Assembly (NCBI GenBank): GCA_004762155.1
Contig: SIHP01000007.1
Location: forward strand, 1 to 64,000
Direction of reading: 5' to 3'
Length of the DNA: 64,000 bases
DNA from: Flavobacteriaceae bacterium
GTDB lineage: Bacteria; Bacteroidota; Bacteroidia; Flavobacteriales; Flavobacteriaceae
Within the stretch, counting starts at the first letter, position 1; each line of letters begins with the position of its first letter. The notes below the pieces were generated by a model, which was not told the origin of the DNA, ran no database searches, and was given only the letters and a program-made list of their open reading frames with translations. Of this stretch, positions 1 to 8,100 are shown piece after piece. Both the position numbers and the translations under genes were made by a program.

Positions 1-1
1 A

Positions 2-79
2 ATGAAAAAACCTTTCAAATGCTTTGCATTTAAAAGGTTAATTTTTGCCCTTTTTTCCTTTTCAGTAATTCTTCCCTAA
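2..79 (+). CDS. Candidate 25-aa basic/hydrophobic peptide, array unit 1
   Basis: ATG-to-TAA frame of 26 codons. The N-terminus is basic (MKKPFKCFAFKR) and the C-terminal half is hydrophobic (LIFALFSFSVILP), the profile of small inner-membrane peptides such as the Ibs/Ldr toxins of type I toxin-antitoxin repeats; no homology to them is claimed. The upstream promoter region lies outside the window for this copy. The opposite strand carries a promoter-like box and terminator spanning the ORF. The frame could be incidental to the hairpin repeat, because units are too similar to show selection. Confidence 0.35.
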   Translation: MKKPFKCFAFKRLIFALFSFSVILP

Positions 80-157
80 AAAATTACCTTAATAAGTTAT
101 TCAAAATTACGGATAAAGTTTAGTTAGAGAAAGTGGAAAAGCGCAAAAAAAAGTACG

Positions 158-189
158 TATTTCCGCAAAAGGGGAAATATTTATTTTTG
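158..189 (+). promoter_or_regulatory. Palindromic operator plus -7-like box, array unit (first of five)
   Basis: TATTTCC-N8-GGAAATA (158-179) is followed after 2 nt by TATTTTTG (182-189), a match to the Bacteroidota -7 box TAnnTTTG. Equivalent pairs sit at 362-393, 566-597, 770-801 and 973-1004, where the box reads TACTTTCG. No TTG is visible at the -33 position, so the promoter may need an activator bound at the palindrome. Confidence 0.5.
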
Positions 190-205
190 TAAGTTTTATA
201 TGTAA

Positions 206-283
206 ATGAAAAAACCTTTCAAATGCTTTACATTTAAAAGGTTAATTTTTGCCCTTTTTTCCTTTTCAGTAATTCTTCCCTAA
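206..283 (+). CDS. Candidate 25-aa peptide, array unit 2
   Basis: Same 26-codon frame as unit 1 with Ala9 changed to Thr. The -7-like box TATTTTTG at 182-189 would start transcription about 10 nt before this ATG, giving a very short leader. Function is unknown; a membrane-active peptide is an inference from its basic/hydrophobic profile. Confidence 0.35.
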   Translation: MKKPFKCFTFKRLIFALFSFSVILP

Positions 284-300
284 AAAATTACCTTAATAAG
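208..300 (-). ncRNA. Candidate ~90-nt RNA antisense to the unit peptide ORF (one per unit)
   Basis: On the minus strand TAATTTTG (306-313) matches the -7 consensus, and about 90 nt further on an A/T-capped hairpin (213-243) is followed by T6, a good intrinsic terminator. The RNA would cover the whole peptide ORF. The box recurs at unit offset 101 in all six units (102-109, 306-313, 510-517, 714-721, 917-924, 1120-1127). In units 4 and 6 the surroundings diverged but it still reads TAAATTTG. A -33 TTG is not evident. Transcription is inferred, not shown. Confidence 0.35.
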
Positions 301-409
301 TTATTCAAAATTACGGATAAAGTTTAGTTAGGGAAAGTGGAAAGGCGCAAAAAAAAGTGCGTATTTCCGCAAAAGGGGAAATATTTACTTTCGTAAGTTT
401 TATATGTAA

Positions 410-487
410 ATGAAAAAACCTTTCAAATGCTTTGCATTTAAAAGGTTAATTTTTGCCCTTTTTTCCTTTTCAGTAATTCTTCCCTAA
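410..487 (+). CDS. Candidate 25-aa peptide, array unit 3
   Basis: Identical peptide to unit 1 (Ala at position 9), preceded by the palindrome at 362-383 and the box TACTTTCG at 386-393. See unit 1 for the interpretation and its limits. Confidence 0.35.
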   Translation: MKKPFKCFAFKRLIFALFSFSVILP

Positions 488-613
488 AAAATTACCTTAA
501 TAAGTTATTCAAAATTACGGATAAAGTTTAGTTAGGGAAAGTGGAAAGGCGCAAAAAAAAGTGCGTATTTCCGCAAAAGGGGAAATATTTACTTTCGTAA
601 GTTTTATATGTAA

Positions 614-691
614 ATGAAAAAACCTTTTAAATGCTTTACATTTAAAAGGTTAATTTTTGCCCTTTTTTCCTTTTCAGTAATTCTTCCCTAA
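614..691 (+). CDS. Candidate 25-aa peptide, array unit 4
   Basis: Same peptide as unit 2 (Thr9) with a silent TTC-to-TTT change at Phe5. Units 5 and 6 (from 817 and 1020) no longer encode it: the ATG has become AAG, unit 5 has lost one T in the Leu-Phe-Ser stretch and is frameshifted, and unit 6 has further changes. Confidence 0.35.
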   Translation: MKKPFKCFTFKRLIFALFSFSVILP

Positions 692-1021
692 AAAATTACC
701 TTAATAAGTTATACAAATTTAAAGAGAATGTTTTGTTTGAGAAAGTGGAAAAGCGCAAAAAAAAGTGCGTATTTCCGCAAAAGGGGAAATATTTACTTTC
801 GTAAGTTTTATATGTAAAAGAAAAAACCTTTCAAATGCATCGCATTTAAAAGGTTAATTTTTGCCCTTTTTTCCTTTCAGTAATTCTTCCCTAAAAAATT
901 ACCTTAATAAGTTATTCAAAATTACGGATAAAGTTTAGTTAGGGAAAGTGGAAAAGCGCAAAAAAAAGTGCGTATTTCCGCAAAAGGGGAAATATTTACT
1001 TTCGTAAGTTTTATATGTAAA

Positions 1022-1058
1022 AGAAAAAACCTTTCAAATGCATCGCATTTAAAAGGTT
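1022..1058 (-). terminator. Intrinsic terminator downstream of the response-regulator operon
   Basis: Hairpin arms 1028-1041 and 1045-1058 (AACCTTTcAAATGC / GCATTTaAAAGGTT, one mismatch, loop ATC). On the minus strand it is followed by T6. It is about 130 nt past the regulator stop codon and is the hairpin of array unit 6; the same hairpin is repeated in every unit. Confidence 0.65.
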
Positions 1059-1189
1059 TAAGTTTTCCTTTTTTCCTTTCAGTAATTCTTCCCTAAAAAA
1101 TTACCTTAAACAAGTTATTCAAATTTAAAGATGATTTCTAATCAAAAAAAAAGTATGCTTATAAAATATTGTACAAATATTGTCAAAAA

Positions 1190-1867
1190 CTAATCTAAAA
1201 TCCCCAGCTCCTTGGCTTTTAGTACCAAATCTGTATTATTGTTAGCATTTAAGTCAACACGAAGTTTTGCTAATTTGTTTTCAATAGTTCTTATTTTTAA
1301 TAAATTACCATCAGCTTTTTTAATAACACCTTCTAGGTTGCTTATTTTTGGGTGTTTAGGTAATTCTTTTAAAATCTGAATAGCAATTTCATCCATTTGA
1401 ATTTCAATCATAGCACGTTTTAAGAGCTTTTGATGAATTTCATGCGTGTAAAAAACTTCGTTATTCAACATTTTTTGAATCGCAAAATTTAGTTCACTAG
1501 TATTACACTTCCCTTTTAATATATAAGCAGATGGATTTAAGTTGTGTATAACATTATATACACGGTTTGTTTCTGAATGACCTGTGATTACACCAAATTT
1601 AATAGCTATGTTCTCTTTTTTAATGGCGTTAATTAAGTCTTCTCCACCGTTAATGCTAGAGTTTAAGTTGGTGTTGTCAAAGCTTAAGTCGGTAAATACT
1701 ATTTGAAAAGGATCTGTGTTGAGTTTTGCTTTAATAATAGAAAAGGCATCATCACAAGAATTAGCGGTTTCAATCTCTAATCCGTCAATATCTTTTAAAT
1801 AAGATAGTATTCCTTCAATAATTAATTGATGATCATCAACGAGTAGTATTTTTATTCTTTCAGGCAT
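1190..1867 (-). CDS. Two-component response regulator, NarL/LuxR-like layout
   Basis: 225 aa. The N-terminal receiver domain shows the acidic pair D11-D12 (LLVDDH), phospho-acceptor D60 (VFTDLSF), a Thr in VITGHSE and a switch Lys in ILKGK. The C-terminal ~70 residues are helical and would be the DNA-binding part, but the LuxR helix-turn-helix signature is weak (QILKELPKHPKISNLEGV, then RTIENKLAKLRVDL). It overlaps the end of the kinase gene by 8 nt, so the two are co-transcribed and probably translationally coupled. The target is unknown; the palindromes in the adjacent array are an attractive candidate. Confidence 0.85.
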   Translation of the reverse strand: MPERIKILLVDDHQLIIEGILSYLKDIDGLEIETANSCDDAFSIIKAKLNTDPFQIVFTDLSFDNTNLNSSINGGEDLINAIKKENIAIKFGVITGHSETNRVYNVIHNLNPSAYILKGKCNTSELNFAIQKMLNNEVFYTHEIHQKLLKRAMIEIQMDEIAIQILKELPKHPKISNLEGVIKKADGNLLKIRTIENKLAKLRVDLNANNNTDLVLKAKELGILD

Positions 1868-3728
1868 TTATTGGTATTTGTATGTAGGTTTTAGTACCAT
1901 TATTGGGTTCGCTTTCAATGGTTAAAGTTCCGTTTAATTCTTCCAAACGTTCTTCTAGGTTTTGTAAACCAATACCTTTTTTGGTAGTATTGGTGTCAAA
2001 ACCGATACCATTGTCTTCAATACTCAAAAATACATTTTTTTTGTGGATAGAAAAGTGTATTGTCATTTTTGATGCCTGTGCATATTTTTTACAATTTTGT
2101 ATGCTTTCCCTAATGCTTAAATATAACAACCTTTTTATAGATGTATTTATTTCTTGCCATTCTTGATCATTAATGCCTGTTACAATAATTCTAAAATTAG
2201 GTTCAAAATAATCAGACACTAAATTTATTACTTGATCTTTAAACGAAACCTTTTTAAAACTAACACTACTTAGTTTATGCGAAAGATTTCTAACATTATC
2301 TTTTACCTCATTTAGTTTTTGAGCTTCTTCTAATAATTGAGATTTTTGTAGTTTTTGATGCAGTAAACGTAAGTCACCAGCAACTTCGTCATGCAAAGAT
2401 TTTGCAATTTGCTGGCGTTCTTTTTCACGTGCTTGTGCTTTTTGTAGTTGATTTTGATATATTAATCGTCTACGTCTTACCAAAAAGAATAATATACTAG
2501 AGCCTAAAGCAAGTAAACTAACAATAAATAACAGCCAACCAATAGTTGTTTGTTGTTTTTGGTAGGTAACTTCTGCTTCAATTTTTTCGTTTTCTGTTTT
2601 TAATAAGCCGTTTTCTTTTTCTTTTTTATCAGTTTCGTACCTGATTTTTGCAAACTGGTTTTTTAATTGTCTTTCTTTTTGTATTAAACTGTCGTTTAAT
2701 TGGATGTATTCTTGTAAGTATTGTTTGGATTGCTTTTCTGTAGATAAATCGGAAAGTAATTCTAATGCGTCTAACCAGCGTTTGTTGTTGTGTGTCTCCT
2801 TAGCGTATTTAAGAGCTTCATTGGCATGATGTCTTGCTTTCTCTTTTTGATTTAGATCTCTGTAATAATAATTTGATATGTTTAAATGAGTAGTACTTAC
2901 ACTTTGTAATATGTTTTCTTTTTTTCTGATTGATAAAACTTCAAAAAATCTAGAAAGAAAATTATTAGAAGTACTAAGAATATCTCTTTTTGAGCTTTTA
3001 TTGGATTCAATTAAAGTCAAATTTTCTAAAAGTAAGGCATAGTTTTCTGGATATTTTGATTTTATACTGTTGAATCCTAACCCTTTTTTAAAGTATTCAA
3101 TAGCCTTTTTTTCAAAGTTTTGTTTTTGATAAAGTAAACCTAAGTTGTTAATTATAAAAAGGTAGTTTTTCTTGTTTTTTGTTTTTTTATTAATTTCAAG
3201 AGCATTGTTGTGATAGTTTATTGCTTCTTGTATTTGATTTAATTCTTTTGAAACTAAGCCTAGGTTATTATATATGTTCTCTAAATAATTATATGCCTCA
3301 ATTGGCTCTAAATAGACTAAAGCTTCTATAGAGCTAATTTCACTGCCTAAAAAATCATTAGCTCCTCTTTGTAAGTTGGCAATACTTAACAGGCGTCTAC
3401 CAACATTTAATGAGTCTTTTGTGAATTTGGATATATTTTTAGATTTATGATAATAAAAAAAAGCACTATCGTTTGTATATGATAGTTTATTTTGAAGAGC
3501 TTTAAAATGATAAAATTTTGCTAATAGGCTTGAGTCTTTTGTTTTTATATATAAAGAAAAAACTTCATCTGTTATTTTGTTTAATGAAACAGTGTCTTTT
3601 TTAAAATAAGCTTGTCTTCCATTTTCTATTAGTATGGCTTTTGTGTTTTGAGTGAATACTTCTTGTTTTTGTTGAGTATAAACAAAAAAAGAGGTTAAAG
3701 TGAATATGTATGTAATGATTTTATTCAT
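1860..3728 (-). CDS. TPR-domain sensor histidine kinase (HisKA_3-type)
   Basis: 622 aa. A signal peptide ends around residue 19 (VYTQQ). A long helical sensor region of TPR-like repeats follows (for example NNLGLVSKELNQIQEAINYH and NNLGLLYQKQNFEKKAIEYF), then a transmembrane segment near 395-418 followed by RRRR. The kinase core has the dimerisation/phospho-acceptor motif KSLHDEVAGDL and an ATPase domain with SIEDNGIGFD and GIGLQNLEERLEELNG. This is the usual Bacteroidota design of periplasmic TPR sensor plus NarL-family kinase. It lies between the small peptide gene and the response regulator in one minus-strand operon. The ligand is unknown; a peptide is possible given the TPR sensor. Confidence 0.9.
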   Translation of the reverse strand: MNKIITYIFTLTSFFVYTQQKQEVFTQNTKAILIENGRQAYFKKDTVSLNKITDEVFSLYIKTKDSSLLAKFYHFKALQNKLSYTNDSAFFYYHKSKNISKFTKDSLNVGRRLLSIANLQRGANDFLGSEISSIEALVYLEPIEAYNYLENIYNNLGLVSKELNQIQEAINYHNNALEINKKTKNKKNYLFIINNLGLLYQKQNFEKKAIEYFKKGLGFNSIKSKYPENYALLLENLTLIESNKSSKRDILSTSNNFLSRFFEVLSIRKKENILQSVSTTHLNISNYYYRDLNQKEKARHHANEALKYAKETHNNKRWLDALELLSDLSTEKQSKQYLQEYIQLNDSLIQKERQLKNQFAKIRYETDKKEKENGLLKTENEKIEAEVTYQKQQTTIGWLLFIVSLLALGSSILFFLVRRRRLIYQNQLQKAQAREKERQQIAKSLHDEVAGDLRLLHQKLQKSQLLEEAQKLNEVKDNVRNLSHKLSSVSFKKVSFKDQVINLVSDYFEPNFRIIVTGINDQEWQEINTSIKRLLYLSIRESIQNCKKYAQASKMTIHFSIHKKNVFLSIEDNGIGFDTNTTKKGIGLQNLEERLEELNGTLTIESEPNNGTKTYIQIPINA

Positions 3729-3735
3729 TAATTTT

Positions 3736-3773
3736 AAAAAGAAACCATTACTTAATAAAAAGTAATGGTTTTA
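3736..3773 (-). terminator. Attenuator-like hairpin between the peptide gene and the kinase
   Basis: Perfect 12-bp stem AAACCATTACTT (3742-3753) / AAGTAATGGTTT (3760-3771), loop AATAAA. On the minus strand it is followed by CTTTTT just before the kinase start. It would let the peptide gene be transcribed in excess with partial read-through into kinase-regulator. On the plus strand it is followed by a long T run, so it could work in both directions. Confidence 0.7.
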
Positions 3774-3792
3774 ATTTTTTTTTTATCATAAA

Positions 3793-3924
3793 TTATTTAT
3801 CTCCATCACCATTTCCACCATCACCATCACCGCCAGTACCACCAATTCCTTCATTTCCACCACCACCTTTGGTGTTCATTATTTTTGTTGTCATTTGACT
3901 GTTAAAAAAGTCTTTTTCTTGCAT
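3793..3924 (-). CDS. Small Gly/Asp-rich peptide upstream of the two-component system
   Basis: 43 codons from ATG at 3924. The N-terminus (MQEKDFFNSQMTTKIMNTK) is polar and charged with no signal peptide. The C-terminus is almost entirely Gly, Asp and Asn (GGGGN, then GGTGGDGDGGNGDGDK), resembling a short RTX-like Ca2+-binding run or a RiPP-style core, but no family is recognised. It is the first gene of the kinase-regulator operon, with an attenuator-like hairpin after it. Such a position is typical of a structural or signal gene read by its own two-component system. Function is unknown. Confidence 0.55.
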   Translation of the reverse strand: MQEKDFFNSQMTTKIMNTKGGGGNEGIGGTGGDGDGGNGDGDK

Positions 3925-4497
3925 GCTCTTAAATTTTAAAGTTTATAAAAATGTGGATTTATTAAAATAATAAACTCCGCCCCCTAAATTACTAGGTTTT
4001 TAATAAAAAAACAAAGGTTTGTATTAAAATGTTTATAATATATATAATTACGAGGTTAAAAATGCAATTAATTTAAAATAAGCTAGTTGTTTTTGAAATT
4101 TTATGTTTTTTCTACTCTTTTATTGCTACTATTCATGTTAAAGTTTTACAGTGATTTCTTTTCATAAGGTTTCTAAAGAAAAAACGTGATAAAATACTAT
4201 AAAAAAATGACAATATTGTTTGCTTACTTAGGGTAAATCATAGTCATTTCGACTTTATGGAGAAATCACATCCAGAGAAACGTATAAAATGAATCGGATT
4301 TAGATGTTTTGAGAAGTAGTATGTGCTCACTCATATGCGATGTCTCGATTTACTTCGTAAACTATTTTCAAACAAAATACATTTTGTTTTCAATAATACT
4401 CGACATGACAACAGTGTCATTTCGACTTTATGGAGAAATCACATCCAGAGAAACGTATAAAATGAATCGAATTTAGATGTTTTGAGAAATAACTTAA
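3925..4497. repeat. Gene-free stretch with a duplicated ~75-bp interspersed repeat
   Basis: 573 nt without a credible gene. A segment starting GTCATTTCGACTTTATGG occurs at 4243-4317 and again at 4416-4489, with only a few differences. A reverse-oriented relative of its start (ACTCGACATGACA) lies between them. This family resembles the dispersed intergenic repeats common in Flavobacteriaceae. The part nearest 3925 must hold the promoter of the peptide operon; no clear TAnnTTTG was found, though a GC-rich patch (about 3974-3985) stands out. Confidence 0.75.
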
Positions 4498-5028
4498 CTA
4501 CTTTCTAATCTTGGTAAATAAATCCCAAAGAACAACGCCACAGCTAACCGAAATATTTAAAGAATGTTTTGTGCCTAATTGCGGAATTTCAATACAAACA
4601 TCAGAAGCAGAAACAACTTTTTGTTGCACACCTTTTACTTCATTACCAAAAACAACGGCATATTTCTGATGCTCTTCTACAGAAAAATCATTTAACATTG
4701 TGCTATTATCCGCTTGCTCAATAGACAATACTTTAATTTTTGAATCTTTTAATTTTTGAATCAATTCAACAGTGTCTTCCACATGTTCCCAGTCTACAGA
4801 TTCAGTTGCACCTAAAGCTGTTTTATGAATTTCTTTGTTTGGAGGCGTTGCAGTAATTCCACACAAATAAATTTTTTCAATTAAAAAAGCATCCGAAGTT
4901 CTAAAAACCGAACCAACATTATTTAAACTTCTAATATTATCCAACACCACAATAATTGGAGTTTTATTGCTTTGTTTAAATTCATCAACTGAAATTCTTC
5001 CTAACTCGTTGTTTCTTAATTTTCGCAT
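4498..5028 (-). CDS. TrmH/SpoU-family RNA 2'-O-ribose methyltransferase
   Basis: 176 aa, the short catalytic-domain form of the SPOUT class. Motif 1 is NNVGSVFRTSDAF, motif 2 is VVFGNEVKGV and motif 3 is IPQLGTKHSLNISVSCGVVL, which form the trefoil-knot S-adenosylmethionine site; the Arg in FRT is the usual catalytic residue. It probably methylates tRNA or rRNA ribose; the exact nucleotide cannot be told. It is divergent from mutS across a 314-nt gap, a neighbour pair often seen in flavobacteria. Confidence 0.9.
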   Translation of the reverse strand: MRKLRNNELGRISVDEFKQSNKTPIIVVLDNIRSLNNVGSVFRTSDAFLIEKIYLCGITATPPNKEIHKTALGATESVDWEHVEDTVELIQKLKDSKIKVLSIEQADNSTMLNDFSVEEHQKYAVVFGNEVKGVQQKVVSASDVCIEIPQLGTKHSLNISVSCGVVLWDLFTKIRK

Positions 5029-5342
5029 TTTAATTGCTGTCTTGTTTGTGATATGTATTTATCTCTATGGTCACTTCAAGTGAAATTATTTGTAAAGCAA
5101 TGGAAAATAATTTTGTATCGAGAAGTTATTGAATTGTTCTCGATACTATTTTTATTACAATATCACTTCATAAAAATCATTTGAACTGACACTAATTTTA
5201 ATGTTTCAACTTTAAACGCAAAACAGTTATCTTTTTAGAGCTCAACTTTTCATTGATCAATGTTAACTGATAATTGTTTATTGATCATTGATAACTGTAA
5301 ACATTTTTTATCTTCGCAAAACTAATTCAAAAAACTAACAAC
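5029..5342. promoter_or_regulatory. Divergent intergenic region with palindromic repeats before mutS
   Basis: No gene is visible in 314 nt. CATTGATCAATG (5251-5262) is a perfect palindrome, and TTGATCAATGTTAACTG (5254-5270) recurs as TTGATCATTGATAACTG (5281-5297), 15 of 17 matching. The second copy overlaps the -33 element of the mutS promoter, so these could be operator half-sites. Confidence 0.45.
5288..5316 (+). promoter_or_regulatory. mutS promoter (TTG-N18-TATCTTCG)
   Basis: TTG at 5288-5290 is followed after 18 nt by TATCTTCG (5309-5316), a one-mismatch TAnnTTTG box. Expected transcript start is about 20 nt before the mutS start codon. Confidence 0.6.
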
Positions 5343-7952
5343 TTGGCAAAAACAAAGGCAAAAAAGGTAACTCCTTTAATGAAGCAGTACAACGGAATTA
5401 AAACCAAATATCCGGATGCTATGTTGTTGTTTAGGGTAGGGGATTTTTACGAAACCTTTGGAGAAGATGCGGTAAAAGCATCCGAAGTTTTAGGAATTAT
5501 CTTAACCAAAAGAGGTGCAGGAAGCGAAAGTGAAACTGCTTTGGCTGGTTTTCCGCATCATTCGTTAAACACCTATTTGCCAAAATTAGTGAAATCGGGC
5601 TTACGAGTTGCTATTTGCGACCAGTTAGAAGATCCGAAAATGACCAAAACCATTGTAAAACGTGGCGTTACCGAATTAGTAACACCTGGAGTTGCGTTAA
5701 ATGATGAAGTTTTACAATCGAAAACCAATAACTTTTTAGCCGCTGTTCATTTTAATAAAAAACAATTAGGTGTTTCGTTTTTAGATGTTTCTACTGGTGA
5801 ATTTTTAATTGCGCAAGGAAATGAGGAATATGTAGATAAACTATTACAAAACTTTGCGCCAAGCGAAGTTTTGGTACAAAAACAACACAAACAACGCTTT
5901 CTAGAAGTTTTTACAAATCGTTTTCATACGTTTTATTTAGAAGATTGGGTGTTTCAGAAAGATTATGGAAATGAAGTACTAACGAATCATTTTAAAGTAA
6001 AAAATTTAAAAGGTTTTGGTGTTGATGAATTAGAACATGCTATTGTTGCTGGTGGAGCGGTTTTGTATTATTTGTCGGAAACACAGCATAACAAAATAGA
6101 ACATATTGGTTCAATTAGCAGAATTGCTGAAGATAAGTATGTTTGGATGGACCGTTTTACGGTTAAGAATTTAGAATTATACGGCGGAAACGATGTAAAT
6201 TCTGTGTCGTTATTAAATATTATAGACAAAACTATTTCGCCAATGGGCGGACGTTTATTAAAACGTTGGTTGGCTTTGCCTTTAAAAGAATTGGATGAAA
6301 TTAAACAACGCCATGAATTGGTGAAGTTTTTAATTGATAATGATGATTTTTTAGAAACTGTAAGTTACCAATTACAACAGGTTTCGGATATTGAACGTTT
6401 AATTTCTAAAGTTGCTACCGGAAAAGTTTCTCCAAGAGAAGTGGTTTTATTAAAGAATTCGTTAAAAGCGATTCTACCCATAAAATCATCCGCCGAAGGC
6501 AGTAAAAATAAAGCTGTTCAGGATTTAGGAGAGCAGTTAAACGATTGTACTGATTTAATTGAAAAGATATCTTTTACTGTTTTTGATGAAGCTCCTGTAA
6601 ATATTAATAAAGGAAATGCGATTGCAAGCGGCGTTTCTGCTGAGTTAGATGAATTACGTGGGATTTCTAATTCTGGAAAAGAATATTTAGATAATATGTT
6701 GGCTCGTGAAAGTGAGCGAACTGGAATTACGAGTTTAAAAATTGCTTTTAATAATGTTTTCGGATATTATATTGAAGTAAGAAATTCTCATAAAGATAAA
6801 GTTCCAGAAGAATGGATTCGTAAACAAACCTTGGTAAATGCCGAACGTTATATTACAGAGGAATTAAAAGAATACGAAACTAAAATTTTAGGAGCCGAAG
6901 AGAAAATTCAAACCTTAGAGGTGGAGATCTTTGCTAAACTAGTCCAATATATTATTGGTTTTGTAAAAGAAGTACAGCAAAATGCACAAGCAATTGCAAC
7001 TATAGATTGTTTGTTGTCTTTTGCAAAGTTAGCAATAGATAATAATTATGTGCGTCCGTTAATGGACGATACTACAGATATTGAAATTAAAGATGGTCGT
7101 CATCCTGTAATTGAAAAACAATTACCAATTGGCGAAGAATATATTGCAAATGATGTGGTGTTGAATAGAAATCAGCAACAAATTATTATGATTACTGGGC
7201 CTAACATGTCGGGTAAATCGGCAATTTTACGCCAAACTGCTTTGATTGTTTTATTAGCACAAATGGGAAGTTATGTACCTGCTAAAAATGCCAGAATTGG
7301 TATGGTTGATAAGATTTTTACCAGAGTTGGAGCAAGCGATAATATTTCAATGGGAGAATCTACATTTATGGTAGAAATGAACGAAACCGCTTCTATTTTA
7401 AATAATATTTCGGAACGTAGTTTGGTGTTATTAGATGAAATTGGTCGTGGAACTTCTACTTACGATGGAATTTCTATTGCTTGGGCAATTGCAGAATATT
7501 TACACGAACATCCTTCAAAAGGAAAAACCTTATTTGCGACGCATTATCATGAGTTGAATGAAATGACGACTACGTTTGAGCGTATTAAAAACTTTAATGT
7601 TTCTGTAAAAGAATTAAAAGATAGTATTATCTTTTTAAGAAAACTGGTTGCTGGTGGAAGTAATCATAGTTTTGGTATTCACGTAGCAAAATTAGCTGGA
7701 ATGCCGAATTTGGTGATTAAAAAAGCACAGAAAATTCTTCAGAAATTAGAGCAAAACACAGCTAAAAAGGAAGTAAAAGAAACGTTGAAAGAAGCACAAC
7801 ATGAAGAAATGCAAATGAGCTTTTTTCAGTTAGATGATCCTTTATTAGAAGATATTAGAGATGAGATTTTATCTACAGATATTGATACACTTACACCAAT
7901 TGAAGCCTTAATGAAGTTGAATGAGATTAAACGAATGTTGATTAAGAAGTAA
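5343..7952 (+). CDS. mutS: DNA mismatch repair protein MutS
   Basis: 869 aa, full length for MutS1. The mismatch-reading Phe-x-Glu is F35-Y36-E37 in [10 protein letters not shown]. The clamp and connector regions follow, and the C-terminal ABC ATPase has Walker [11 protein letters not shown] near 620, Walker [16 protein letters not shown] and the FATHYHEL switch. The chosen start is TTG (5343), which gives [17 protein letters not shown]; the first ATG would remove the 12 residues ahead of LMKQY, and the promoter position agrees with the TTG start. It binds mispairs and, with MutL elsewhere, directs repair. A dispersed repeat follows the stop codon. Confidence 0.98.
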   Translation: MAKTKAKKVTPLMKQYNGIKTKYPDAMLLFRVGDFYETFGEDAVKASEVLGIILTKRGAGSESETALAGFPHHSLNTYLPKLVKSGLRVAICDQLEDPKMTKTIVKRGVTELVTPGVALNDEVLQSKTNNFLAAVHFNKKQLGVSFLDVSTGEFLIAQGNEEYVDKLLQNFAPSEVLVQKQHKQRFLEVFTNRFHTFYLEDWVFQKDYGNEVLTNHFKVKNLKGFGVDELEHAIVAGGAVLYYLSETQHNKIEHIGSISRIAEDKYVWMDRFTVKNLELYGGNDVNSVSLLNIIDKTISPMGGRLLKRWLALPLKELDEIKQRHELVKFLIDNDDFLETVSYQLQQVSDIERLISKVATGKVSPREVVLLKNSLKAILPIKSSAEGSKNKAVQDLGEQLNDCTDLIEKISFTVFDEAPVNINKGNAIASGVSAELDELRGISNSGKEYLDNMLARESERTGITSLKIAFNNVFGYYIEVRNSHKDKVPEEWIRKQTLVNAERYITEELKEYETKILGAEEKIQTLEVEIFAKLVQYIIGFVKEVQQNAQAIATIDCLLSFAKLAIDNNYVRPLMDDTTDIEIKDGRHPVIEKQLPIGEEYIANDVVLNRNQQQIIMITGPNMSGKSAILRQTALIVLLAQMGSYVPAKNARIGMVDKIFTRVGASDNISMGESTFMVEMNETASILNNISERSLVLLDEIGRGTSTYDGISIAWAIAEYLHEHPSKGKTLFATHYHELNEMTTTFERIKNFNVSVKELKDSIIFLRKLVAGGSNHSFGIHVAKLAGMPNLVIKKAQKILQKLEQNTAKKEVKETLKEAQHEEMQMSFFQLDDPLLEDIRDEILSTDIDTLTPIEALMKLNEIKRMLIKK

Positions 7953-7958
7953 TTTTTT

Positions 7959-8080
7959 GGCGTTCCCTAAAGGTCGGGCTTTTCGCAGTCGCTTTTTTGT
8001 AAAAGAAAAATTTACAAAAAGAGCTCCAACAAATCGCCTGCGGTGAGCGCAGTCGAACTGCTACAATCCCTAACGCAAAA
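7959..8080 (+). repeat. Dispersed ~120-bp intergenic repeat, copy A
   Basis: Matches the reverse complement of 24547-24670 almost end to end; shared blocks include GGTCG.GCTTT, TCGCTTTTTTGTAAAAGAAAA, ACAAATCGCCTGCGGT and AGCGCAGTCGAAC. Both ends carry GCGTT in opposite orientation, a hint of short terminal inverted repeats. No coding capacity. Confidence 0.8.
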
Positions 8081-8100
8081 CTGTAATCGCTAAATATTAT

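Larger units (their letters stand above)
1..1130. repeat. Tandem array of ~204-bp units (5 full, 1 partial, cut by window edge)
   Basis: Units begin at 1, 205, 409, 613, 817 and 1020 (period 204, 204, 204, 204, 203) and the last decays into unique DNA near 1130. Units 1-3 are nearly identical; unit 4 differs in its second half; units 5 and 6 share start-codon and loop changes. Each unit holds, in plus order, a 25-codon ORF overlapping a hairpin, a CAAAATTA or CAAATTTA box (TAnnTTTG on the minus strand), an A8 tract, the palindrome TATTTCC-N8-GGAAATA and a TAnnTTtG-like box. The left end lies outside the window, so the copy number is a minimum. The repeats lie downstream of the response-regulator gene. 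Confidence 0.95.

Noticed and set aside
1..1130. CRISPR array
   Set aside because: Units are 204 bp with no unique short spacers between short repeats, and no cas genes are nearby.
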